DNA of 64,000 nt from Photobacterium sp. DA100 (lineage in GTDB: Bacteria; Pseudomonadota; Gammaproteobacteria; Enterobacterales; Vibrionaceae). The stretch is taken from positions 558,001 through 622,000 of the forward strand of contig NZ_CP119424.1 in the NCBI RefSeq assembly GCF_029223585.1, read 5' to 3'. Below are positions 1 through 6,821 of this stretch, one piece after another. The notes under the pieces are model-generated. The model was given only the letters and a program-made list of their open reading frames with translations. It was not told the origin of the DNA and ran no database searches. Both the position numbers and the translations under genes were made by a program. Within the stretch, counting starts at the first letter, position 1. Every line of letters begins with the position of its first letter.

Positions 1-801
1 GAAAATGGCATTGTTGCGGTACGGGTTTGGCAGCTCAATATCGAGAAAACAATCGTCATCCACGTGCCGGTAGTCAATGGTAGCGTTCAGGAAACCGGCG
101 GGTTTGAGCTCGACGGTGTGACTTTCCCGGCTGCCGAAATTCAGGTGGATTTCATGGATCCGGCTGAAGGCGATGGCTCGATGTTTCCCACTGGCAATCT
201 TGTGGATGATCTTGAAGTGCCGGATATCGGTACGTTTAACGCCACGCTGATCAACGCAGGGATCCCGACGATATTTATTGATGCCGAAGCTCTGGGTTAT
301 AGCGGTACCGAATTGCAGGATGACATCAACAGTGACGATAAGGCGCTGGCGATGTTCGAACGCATTCGTGCTTATGGGGCATTGAAAATGGGGTTGATTT
401 CTCATCTGGACGAGGCAGAGACACGCCAGCATACCCCCAAAGTCGCCTTTGTTGCCAAACCCAAGAGCTACCTCTCATCAAGCGGTAAACCCGTTGCTGA
501 CAGCGACGTCGATCTGTTGGTTCGGGCCCTGTCGATGGGTAAATTGCACCACGCCATGATGGGAACCGCCGCCGTTGCGATTGCTGCTGCGGCTTGTGTG
601 CCGGGGACATTGGTGAATTTGGCAGCTGGAGGCGGAGAAAAAGAGTCGGTGACGTTCGGTCACCCATCCGGAACGCTGAAGGTGGGTGCACAGGCGAAAC
701 AAGTTCAACAACATTGGGTGGTTGATAAAGTCATGATGAGCCGCAGCGCGCGTATTTTGATGGAGGGCGCTGTCCGTGTTCCGTCGACTGTCTTTGAATA
801 G
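1..801 (+). CDS. prpF: PrpF, 2-methylaconitate cis-trans isomerase (3' part)
   Basis: The reading frame is open from the first base, so the true start lies left of the window; about 266 C-terminal residues are seen. The protein isomerises 2-methylaconitate in the 2-methylcitrate cycle, which oxidises propionyl-CoA to pyruvate and succinate in the cytosol. The call rests on PrpF-like stretches such as VPVVNGSVQETGGFELDG near the left edge and MGTAAVAIAAAACVPGTLVN in the C-terminal half, and on prpE lying next on the same strand. An 8-bp stem hairpin (806-827) follows the stop codon and has no T-run, so it is more likely an mRNA-processing or stability element than a terminator. Confidence 0.9.
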   Translation, partial: ENGIVAVRVWQLNIEKTIVIHVPVVNGSVQETGGFELDGVTFPAAEIQVDFMDPAEGDGSMFPTGNLVDDLEVPDIGTFNATLINAGIPTIFIDAEALGYSGTELQDDINSDDKALAMFERIRAYGALKMGLISHLDEAETRQHTPKVAFVAKPKSYLSSSGKPVADSDVDLLVRALSMGKLHHAMMGTAAVAIAAAACVPGTLVNLAAGGGEKESVTFGHPSGTLKVGAQAKQVQQHWVVDKVMMSRSARILMEGAVRVPSTVFE

Positions 802-905
802 CCGCTATCGAAGATAGACCTTCGATAAAAAGCCTTTAATTAGCAATGTCAGGATATATACCGAGGGTACAGCTCAAATGCCCTGGGTATGCTGGAGGAA
901 TCACT

Positions 906-2780
906 ATGTCTAAATATCAGGAAGAATATCAACGGGCACAAACCGCACCGCAACAATTTTGGCAGCAGCAAGCGAAAAAGCTTCCGTGGTATCAATTTCC
1001 CCAAAACATTTTAAGCCAAGACGAAAATGGCATAGAGCGTTGGTTTGCTGATGGCGAGCTCAACACTTGCTATATGGCTTTGGATCAACATGTCGAGGCG
1101 GGGAGAGGTGATCAAACCGCGCTGATTTACGATTCACCGGTGACTGGTACTAAAATTCAGTACAGCTACCAAGTGCTGAGGGATCAAGTGGCCAAGACCG
1201 CGGGGATGTTGGCAGCGTTGGGGGTAACAAAGGGCGATCGCGTGGTGATCTATATGCCGATGATCCCTGAAGCCGCGATGGCCATGCTGGCTTGTGCACG
1301 TATCGGCGCCATTCATTCTGTGGTGTTTGGTGGTTTTGCTCCCAATGAGTTGGCCGTCCGGATTGAAGATGCTGAGCCAAAGTTGGTACTCACTGCCAGT
1401 TGTGGCATTGAAGTGAGTAAGGTTATTCCCTATAAGCCGCTGGTTGATCAAGCTATTATGGATAGTCGCTGGAAGCCTGAGCATGTGGTGGTTTTCCAAC
1501 GTAATGCCTGTCGCGCCGAGCTAACCGAGGAAAGGGATTGTGACTGGCAGGCTTTGAAGCAAAAAGCCGAGATGCATTCTTGTGTGCCTGTGAAAGCTAC
1601 GGATCCTCTCTATATCCTTTACACATCCGGGACCACAGGCAAACCCAAAGGGGTGGTCAGGGATAATGGCGGCCATGCTGTAGCGATGAAATACAGCATG
1701 GAAACCATCTATGACGTCGAGCCTGGCGACGTATTCTGGGCGGCATCAGATGTAGGGTGGGTGGTGGGCCATTCCTATATCGTTTACGGGCCATTAATCC
1801 ATGGTTGTACAACGGTCATGTTTGAAGGTAAGCCGGTGAAAACACCCGATCCGGCGGCTTTTTGGCGAGTGTGCAATGACTACGGGGTCAAGGTGCTATT
1901 TTCGGCTCCGACGGCGTTTCGGGCCATTAAGAAAGAAGATCCCGAAGGGGCGTTATTGGCTGATTACCCAATGGCAGGGCTAAAAGCGATATATATGGCA
2001 GGAGAAAGGTTAGATCCACCGACGCTGGAGTGGGTGCAGGAGAAAACCGGTCGCCCAGTCATTGATCACTGGTGGCAAACCGAAACGGGGTGGGCGATTG
2101 CCGGTAACCCGGTCGGCCTCGAAAGCTTCGAAGTCAAGCCGGGCTCGGCGACAATGCCGATTCCCGGTTATGGGGTGGCTGTTTTGGATGAAATAGGTGA
2201 AGAAAAACCGGCCAACCACCAAGGATATATTGCGATTAAGCGACCGTTACCACCGGGGTGCTTACCAACGGTTTGGCGCAATCATGACAGGTTCCAGAGT
2301 GGCTATCTGAGCCAGTTTCCCGGCTATTATGTATCAGGAGATGGTGGCTATCTTGATGAAGACGGGTACTTATTTGTCATGGGGCGAATAGATGATGTCA
2401 TCAATGTTGCCGGACACCGATTATCAACTGGTGAGATGGAAGAGGTTGTCGGCGGCCATGAAGCGGTAGCCGAATGCGCCGTAATTGGCGTCCATGATGA
2501 TCTGAAAGGGCAATTACCCCTGGGACTCGTCGTGTTGAAAGACGGTTATTACTCCGCCGATGGCAACATCGAAAAGGAGCTATTGCAGAAAGTCAGGAAT
2601 GAAATCGGCGCGGTGGCGTGTTTCAATCGTGCGCTGGTGGTCGATAGGTTGCCAAAAACACGCTCGGGTAAAATCCTGCGCCGGGTCATAAGGCAAATTG
2701 CTGATGGCGAGCAATATGCAGTGCCTTCGACTATTGATGACCCCTCAAGTTTAGGGGAAATCGAAAAAGCGCTGGGATAG
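906..2780 (+). CDS. prpE: PrpE, propionyl-CoA synthetase
   Basis: 624-residue acyl-adenylate-forming enzyme that activates propionate to propionyl-CoA with ATP, the entry step to the methylcitrate cycle. Visible motifs are the AMP-binding P-loop YTSGTTGKPKGVV (about residue 240), the GVVRDNGGHA stretch typical of PrpE/acetyl-CoA synthetases, and the C-terminal PKTRSGKILRR with the catalytic/acetylatable lysine. Length agrees with the family (about 628). I start at 906 because GGAGG lies 8-9 bases upstream; a longer in-frame start at 846 has no comparable site. It follows prpF by about 100 bases and is probably the last gene of the prp operon. Confidence 0.95.
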   Translation: MSKYQEEYQRAQTAPQQFWQQQAKKLPWYQFPQNILSQDENGIERWFADGELNTCYMALDQHVEAGRGDQTALIYDSPVTGTKIQYSYQVLRDQVAKTAGMLAALGVTKGDRVVIYMPMIPEAAMAMLACARIGAIHSVVFGGFAPNELAVRIEDAEPKLVLTASCGIEVSKVIPYKPLVDQAIMDSRWKPEHVVVFQRNACRAELTEERDCDWQALKQKAEMHSCVPVKATDPLYILYTSGTTGKPKGVVRDNGGHAVAMKYSMETIYDVEPGDVFWAASDVGWVVGHSYIVYGPLIHGCTTVMFEGKPVKTPDPAAFWRVCNDYGVKVLFSAPTAFRAIKKEDPEGALLADYPMAGLKAIYMAGERLDPPTLEWVQEKTGRPVIDHWWQTETGWAIAGNPVGLESFEVKPGSATMPIPGYGVAVLDEIGEEKPANHQGYIAIKRPLPPGCLPTVWRNHDRFQSGYLSQFPGYYVSGDGGYLDEDGYLFVMGRIDDVINVAGHRLSTGEMEEVVGGHEAVAECAVIGVHDDLKGQLPLGLVVLKDGYYSADGNIEKELLQKVRNEIGAVACFNRALVVDRLPKTRSGKILRRVIRQIADGEQYAVPSTIDDPSSLGEIEKALG

Positions 2781-2825
2781 TGTGATTACGCGAGAGAAGT
2801 AATCAATTACTGTACAGCAGCAACA

Positions 2826-2857
2826 AAATGGCCCTTCAATGGTTGGTGGGGCCTTTT
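2826..2857 (+). terminator. Weak terminator-like hairpin after prpE
   Basis: AAAATGGCCC and GGGGCCTTTT bracket a 13-base loop, giving a GC stem of five pairs with an A/T flank downstream of prpE. The stem is short and bulged, so termination here is tentative. Confidence 0.4.
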
Positions 2858-2957
2858 GAACCACATCGGTTAAGGCAATGGTTGCACACTGTGATCTTGA
2901 TCATATTTGCATTGTGGACTATCAATAGAAACAGTGCATTGCAAAAAGGAGGATGCC

Positions 2958-3272
2958 ATGCCTGTTAACTTTATTATCATTGGGTTTGCTCTTGCGGCGT
3001 TAGCCCTTGATAAATTGTCTATTTTTGATGATGACACGGCTGACTACGTCAATGTCCCTACCTATCAATCGAGTGCTGAATTGGCCGATAAAACCAAAGA
3101 GCCGACCGTTACTAATATAAATGCAAGAGTTTCATACCCTGTGGCGCCTGTTTCGCCGCGACAAAGCATAGATGAATATGATGCCATGATGACCCCGAGT
3201 GCGACACCTCATGCCTCGCTGAACGTCAAACAGGTTGTACTGGGGGGATTGGTGGTTCCTGCGGATTATTAA
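2958..3272 (+). CDS. Small membrane-anchored protein of unknown function
   Basis: 104 residues. The start at 2958 is chosen because AAAAAGGAGG lies just upstream; an in-frame start at 2907 lacks one. Residues 4-17 form one hydrophobic segment (NFIIIGFALAALAL), followed by a polar, acidic stretch and a Pro/Ser/Thr-rich tail ending in a short hydrophobic motif (VVLGGLVVP). This would give a single-pass protein with most of the chain outside the membrane or in the cytosol, depending on orientation. I recognise no family. It has its own strong terminator, so it is a free-standing transcript. Confidence 0.6.
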   Translation: MPVNFIIIGFALAALALDKLSIFDDDTADYVNVPTYQSSAELADKTKEPTVTNINARVSYPVAPVSPRQSIDEYDAMMTPSATPHASLNVKQVVLGGLVVPADY

Positions 3273-3297
3273 AAAAAGCCACATCATGTGGCTTTTT
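3273..3297. terminator. Bidirectional terminator
   Basis: Near-perfect palindrome AAAAAGCCACA / TGTGGCTTTTT with a very small loop, directly after the stop codon at 3272. The T-run on each strand makes it usable by the plus-strand gene and by the minus-strand small reading frames that end here. Confidence 0.85.
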
Positions 3298-3391
3298 GAT
3301 AGTCTCTGAGAAACGCAGTCCGGGCTTTACTCAGTGCCGATTGTGTTTCAGACTTTAATTTTTGCCTAACCAGTTTGGCATCCTTACTCAT
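3284..3391 (-). CDS. Possible 35-residue basic small protein
   Basis: A minus-strand ATG at 3391, with AGGAAA about ten bases upstream, opens a 35-codon frame beginning MSKDAKLVRQKLKSE and rich in Lys/Arg/Ala, predicted helical. Its stop codon falls in the loop of the terminator hairpin. It starts 12 bases after the stop of the 89-residue frame upstream, which looks like a two-gene operon. Without homologues this remains a low-confidence gene. Confidence 0.35.
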   Translation of the reverse strand: MSKDAKLVRQKLKSETQSALSKARTAFLRDYQKAT

Positions 3392-3402
3392 AGTAATGTT
3401 TC

Positions 3403-3672
3403 CTATGCAATCCATGCACGCTTGAATAACGTTGCTATTTCTTTTTTTATTCGCTCTTTATTGTGACTTCCGTCCCAAATTCGAGCGTCTTTTGCAGGTG
3501 AATATATACAAAAGTGCCAGCTAATTAAAGGTTTGAAGATTATTGATTGGTGAAAACCCATGGTTCCGTGATCTTCATCAACTTTATGAGCTTTGATTCT
3601 TATGCCGCTGTCGTCTAAATCCCCGATTTTGCCTATACCATCCCAGTCTAAGAGAAGGTTTTGAACAGGCAA
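3403..3672 (-). CDS. Hypothetical protein, 89 residues
   Basis: Minus-strand frame that could begin at a TTG (3672); no ATG is available before an upstream in-frame stop, and no good ribosome site is seen. The product has no signal peptide or membrane segment, is rich in Asp/His/Lys and Trp (WDGIGKIGDLDD, SWHFCIYSPAKDARIWDGS) and ends KRAWIA. I recognise no family. It sits between the unknown gene at 2958 and the fhuF-like gene; it may be a real small gene or the remnant of a longer one. Confidence 0.35.
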   Translation of the reverse strand: MPVQNLLLDWDGIGKIGDLDDSGIRIKAHKVDEDHGTMGFHQSIIFKPLISWHFCIYSPAKDARIWDGSHNKERIKKEIATLFKRAWIA

Positions 3673-3688
3673 AAGGTTAGGATAAAAT
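3661..3688 (+). promoter_or_regulatory. Candidate promoter for the FhuF-like gene
   Basis: TTGAAC, 16 bases, then TAAAAT, ending 17 bases before the ATG at 3706. It overlaps the weak TTG start of the minus-strand frame. Reading by eye only. Confidence 0.3.
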
Positions 3689-3705
3689 CAATGCCGTTTT
3701 AGTTT

Positions 3706-4596
3706 ATGGACAGTATGAAAAACGCTTTGAGGCGTTTCTTGAAAATAGATATGAAGATGAATTTTTCGGCGGAATTGGCTCCTATTTGGCTCGGAGAGCC
3801 AACACAACCAACCATTGACTCTCAACTTGATTGGCTATTCAACCGAGAGCCTTTCTTTCGCCTTCAATATGGGGACGTTGGGCAGCCGTTAACTGAGTGG
3901 ATGGAGAGCGAGCTTGAAAAAACGATTGATCTATTTAGCTTAGATGTCGGTGCGCGCCAAGCCGTCGGTGCATCGTTGTGGCTTAAAAGTTTCACCGCGC
4001 ATTTAATTTCGGGCCTGGCTGCGCTAAGACTGAAATTTAATCGTGTTCCACTGGTATCTATTGAGCAGATAAGCCTTGATGTTGCCGAAAACGGGAAATT
4101 AAAACGAGTCGGTATCGCATCAAATTGTCCTTTTCTCTGCCTGGTTGATGATCCACTCGCCCATGAACCATCAGCAACAGTGGTAGAGTCCGAGCAAGCG
4201 CTCGACCAACATTTATCGGGTTTGATTATTGAAGTTGGTCAGTATTTGGCACCAAGATTCAAACAGCAGAAGGTGAATACCCCACAATTTTGGGGAGCTG
4301 TAGGCTATGCCGCAGGCTTGGTGTTTCAAAAGTTAACCCAGCATGGCTGCGATAGAGCTTTGATTGAGCAACTACAGCCAAAGGCTGATCAATGGCTGGC
4401 CGGCCTGTTACCCAATTTCTCGGAGCTAAATCGTGTTAAGGCCGCTAGCCAAGGGGAAGTGAGTATCTACTATATCCGTCGCGAAACCTGCTGCCTGAAA
4501 TATAAGCTTGATGGCAAAAAGCACTGTGCCACTTGCCAGCAGCGAGAGCCTGAGGCACAGCTGGCGCTTTATCAATCGAAGGTACCTACTCACTGA
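3706..4596 (+). CDS. FhuF-like siderophore-iron reductase
   Basis: 296-residue soluble protein resembling the FhuF family, which releases iron from ferric siderophores in the cytosol by one-electron reduction. The diagnostic feature is the C-terminal [2Fe-2S] motif: adjacent Cys262-Cys263, ten residues, Cys274, two residues, Cys277 (CC-x10-C-x2-C). The rest matches the helical FhuF layout only loosely. The start is uncertain: ATGs at 3706, 3715 and 3751 are in frame and none has a strong ribosome site. The gene stands alone, far from the importer genes at 24-28 kb, and overlaps the convergent gene by 11 bases. Confidence 0.7.
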   Translation: MDSMKNALRRFLKIDMKMNFSAELAPIWLGEPTQPTIDSQLDWLFNREPFFRLQYGDVGQPLTEWMESELEKTIDLFSLDVGARQAVGASLWLKSFTAHLISGLAALRLKFNRVPLVSIEQISLDVAENGKLKRVGIASNCPFLCLVDDPLAHEPSATVVESEQALDQHLSGLIIEVGQYLAPRFKQQKVNTPQFWGAVGYAAGLVFQKLTQHGCDRALIEQLQPKADQWLAGLLPNFSELNRVKAASQGEVSIYYIRRETCCLKYKLDGKKHCATCQQREPEAQLALYQSKVPTH

Positions 4597-5407
4597 GCTT
4601 GAGTTTGCCAACATCATCGGGGTAGAGCACCTTGTCTAGGCTGTCTCGCAGGTCTATGAGCGGTTGTTGGCTGATTTCAATGATGCTTCTGGCAGGCCGG
4701 TCTAGCTCGACGATAAGTGTCAGTACCAATGAAAATGCCATTGCAAAGGGCAGAGCAGCAACTAGCGCTCTGCCTTTGTTTTGGGCTCCGACCTGAAGCC
4801 CGTTTAGCGCGATGGTCAAAAATGTTAACAGGCCAAGAGTAAACCAGATACTAGCGGGTATTCGTCCCCGTAGACTTTTGTTGACTCTTTCCGTATGGAT
4901 ATCAATCACTTCATTTAGAGAGTTAATGTACAGCAGCAGTAGTTCAGGCGACGTTTTTCCATAGGAGTCAACCGCTTGATTCCAGAGTTTGAGGTGCAAT
5001 ATTTCACTCTCCTCAACGATCCTGTTTAATCGTTTCTTTTGTATCTTCTTGTCTTCAACAACTCGTATTGTGACATACTCGCGCAGTAATTCTCGGCTCC
5101 GCGAGCGGTAAGGTTCCGTCAGTAAACCTGTCCGAAGGATGGTTGTACCCACAGCATTGGCTTCAGATAAAACCAGTTCTTTTCTGTCTGCGGATTTTGC
5201 TGCCGCCATACTAAAAGTGATGGCCAGGATAAAGGCGAGCAAACTGGCCAATCCTGTCGCCATCGGGCTGATTGACTGGCTGATCTGCTTGGAAGGAAAA
5301 CGCAGCGCCAAGCGGTAGCCAAACTCGAACATCAGGGCAATGGCACCAAAAATCAGCCCTAGGATGATGAAAATTGATAGAGAATCGATGAAGGATTCTT
5401 GATACAT
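4586..5407 (-). CDS. DUF4239 (bestrophin-like) inner membrane protein
   Basis: 273 residues with four hydrophobic segments: two near the N terminus (about 9-30 and 53-70) and two near residues 185-205 and 213-232, with a long charged helical region between. The central SEANAVGTTILRTGLL...LLREY pattern is typical of DUF4239 proteins, which are distantly compared with bestrophin channels; no function is established. It has its own promoter region (5408-5584, shared with the divergent usp gene) and converges on the FhuF-like gene. Confidence 0.7.
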   Translation of the reverse strand: MYQESFIDSLSIFIILGLIFGAIALMFEFGYRLALRFPSKQISQSISPMATGLASLLAFILAITFSMAAAKSADRKELVLSEANAVGTTILRTGLLTEPYRSRSRELLREYVTIRVVEDKKIQKKRLNRIVEESEILHLKLWNQAVDSYGKTSPELLLLYINSLNEVIDIHTERVNKSLRGRIPASIWFTLGLLTFLTIALNGLQVGAQNKGRALVAALPFAMAFSLVLTLIVELDRPARSIIEISQQPLIDLRDSLDKVLYPDDVGKLKLSE

Positions 5408-5584
5408 ACAGCGACCTTGAAAAGAAACTCAACCAAATGTTAGTGCAAGGCATTACCTGCGGGGTGAAACCAGTGAAACTTCAGGCACTAATAGTATAGC
5501 GGGTCATGACTGTCGCGATTCTTAGTTTGGTATAAGCTAAACTCTTAATGTCCAACATCATGCTCACTCGAGAGGGGATGGCCG

Positions 5585-6016
5585 ATGAAATATAAGCATG
5601 TATTGTTAGCGGTTAACTTTGACGCCAATGCAGAATACCTGGTAATGAAAGCAGTCGAGCAAGCACGAGCCCATGATGCATTATTGAGCGTTATTCATAT
5701 TGATCCTGACTTCACCGAGCTGTATGAGGGGGTGAGGGACTTCAACCCTACAGCAGTTGATGATTCGGTACATATCGAATCGGTTAGGGCAATGAATAGT
5801 TTATTGAAAGGTGCCAACTACCCGATCAACAAGCACATTTTCTATGCTGGGTATGTAGAAGACCAAATTATCAAGGCAATCAAAGAATTTGAGATAGACC
5901 TGCTTGTTTTTGGGCACCATGAGTCGAGCTGGTTCCATCAATTGACCCTTTCGAGTAGTGAGCCCCTGCTAAGAAGAATGCCCTGTGATCTGTTGTTCGT
6001 CAGGGTCGAGCGCTGA
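5585..6016 (+). CDS. Universal stress protein (UspA family)
   Basis: 143-residue single Usp domain: N-terminal YKHVLLAVNFDANAEYLVMKA strand-helix start, the middle VEDQIIKAIKEFEIDLLVFGHHE block, and the C-terminal LLRRMPCDLLFVR strand. The Gly-rich ATP-binding signature (G-x2-G-x9-G-S/T) after VFGHH is missing, placing it with the non-nucleotide-binding UspA type. It probably acts as a dimeric cytosolic stress-tolerance factor; its precise role is not visible. A ribosome site (GAGGGGATGG) lies upstream, and it is divergent from the DUF4239 gene. Confidence 0.88.
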   Translation: MKYKHVLLAVNFDANAEYLVMKAVEQARAHDALLSVIHIDPDFTELYEGVRDFNPTAVDDSVHIESVRAMNSLLKGANYPINKHIFYAGYVEDQIIKAIKEFEIDLLVFGHHESSWFHQLTLSSSEPLLRRMPCDLLFVRVER

Positions 6017-6018
6017 TC

Positions 6019-6546
6019 TTAACGTTCCAATATAGTGGCTATTTGTTCCCACTGATAAACCAGCTCATCGACCAGACTACCCTCCGGTGCTTGCCATTGC
6101 TGGCTGAGAACCGGGTTGCCGCCGAAATAGTCATAAAAGCGTTGGGCACTGACATTCTGGCTAAGTACTTCTAGGTATGCTCCATTGTGTGAGGCTTCTG
6201 CTTGGATAACGCGCGCCGCGTGTTGCAGCAAAGCTTTTCCAACCCCTTTGCCCTTGGTCCCGGTGTCAACATGGAGGTTTTCGATTAAAGTGCCTTGAGC
6301 ATCGCTTTGATCTAGGTAGATACAGATGAAGCCAAGCAGCTTTTTTTGTTCTGATGCGACAAAGATACGCTGATTGGCACTCGGTTGGCTAAATCTATGC
6401 TGCCAAATTGTTCCCCGCTCGCTAAAAACGCCTTTAGAGAGGTATTGCTCATCTAATAATCCAGCATAAACAGCTTGCCAGCTAGTGGCGTGAAGTTGAG
6501 CGATAGCATTTTGATCGATTGATTGTGCTGGCTTGATGGTAATCAC
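6019..6546 (-). CDS. GNAT family N-acetyltransferase
   Basis: 175 residues forming one GNAT fold. The acetyl-CoA pyrophosphate loop appears as VDTGTKGKGVGKALLQHA (residues about 92-110; Q/R-x-x-G-x-G/A type), preceded by the beta4 strand LLGFICIYLD and followed by AYLEVLSQNVSAQRFYDYFGG, the usual C-terminal beta5/alpha4 motif. The substrate cannot be told from sequence. It converges on the usp gene with 2 bases between their ends. Confidence 0.85.
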   Translation of the reverse strand: MITIKPAQSIDQNAIAQLHATSWQAVYAGLLDEQYLSKGVFSERGTIWQHRFSQPSANQRIFVASEQKKLLGFICIYLDQSDAQGTLIENLHVDTGTKGKGVGKALLQHAARVIQAEASHNGAYLEVLSQNVSAQRFYDYFGGNPVLSQQWQAPEGSLVDELVYQWEQIATILER

Positions 6547-6749
6547 AAAAACTCCTTTTATGGATACGAACCCTTCCTTATATATTTGATATTAATTCAA
6601 AAAATTACTACTGCAATACCAGTATTAGAATAGTGAATCTGTGAGCTGGTAGCAAAGAATCCAAATAATTCTAATTGTAAATAGAATAGCGTGATCAAGG
6701 TATACCAAAAAAACAAACTGGTTGATCTTGATCGGCTAAATAAACAAAA

Positions 6750-6761
6750 TTGGTTAACCAA
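6750..6761. promoter_or_regulatory. UxuR/ExuR-type operator upstream of GH3 gene
   Basis: Perfect 12-bp palindrome TTGGTTAACCAA, matching the known ExuR/UxuR operator form (AAATTGGTATACCAATTT in enterics). It lies 60 bases before the GH3 start. A second imperfect copy, AAGGTATACCAA, is at 6697-6708. Confidence 0.75.
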
Positions 6762-6821
6762 ATTAACTGGGAGAGTATTATCCCTCATGTTTCCGAATGA
6801 CAAATAATTAAAAGGCGAACC

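Noticed and set aside
326..714. Minus-strand open frames inside prpF
   Set aside because: They mirror the GC-rich third positions of prpF and resemble no family; no ribosome sites.
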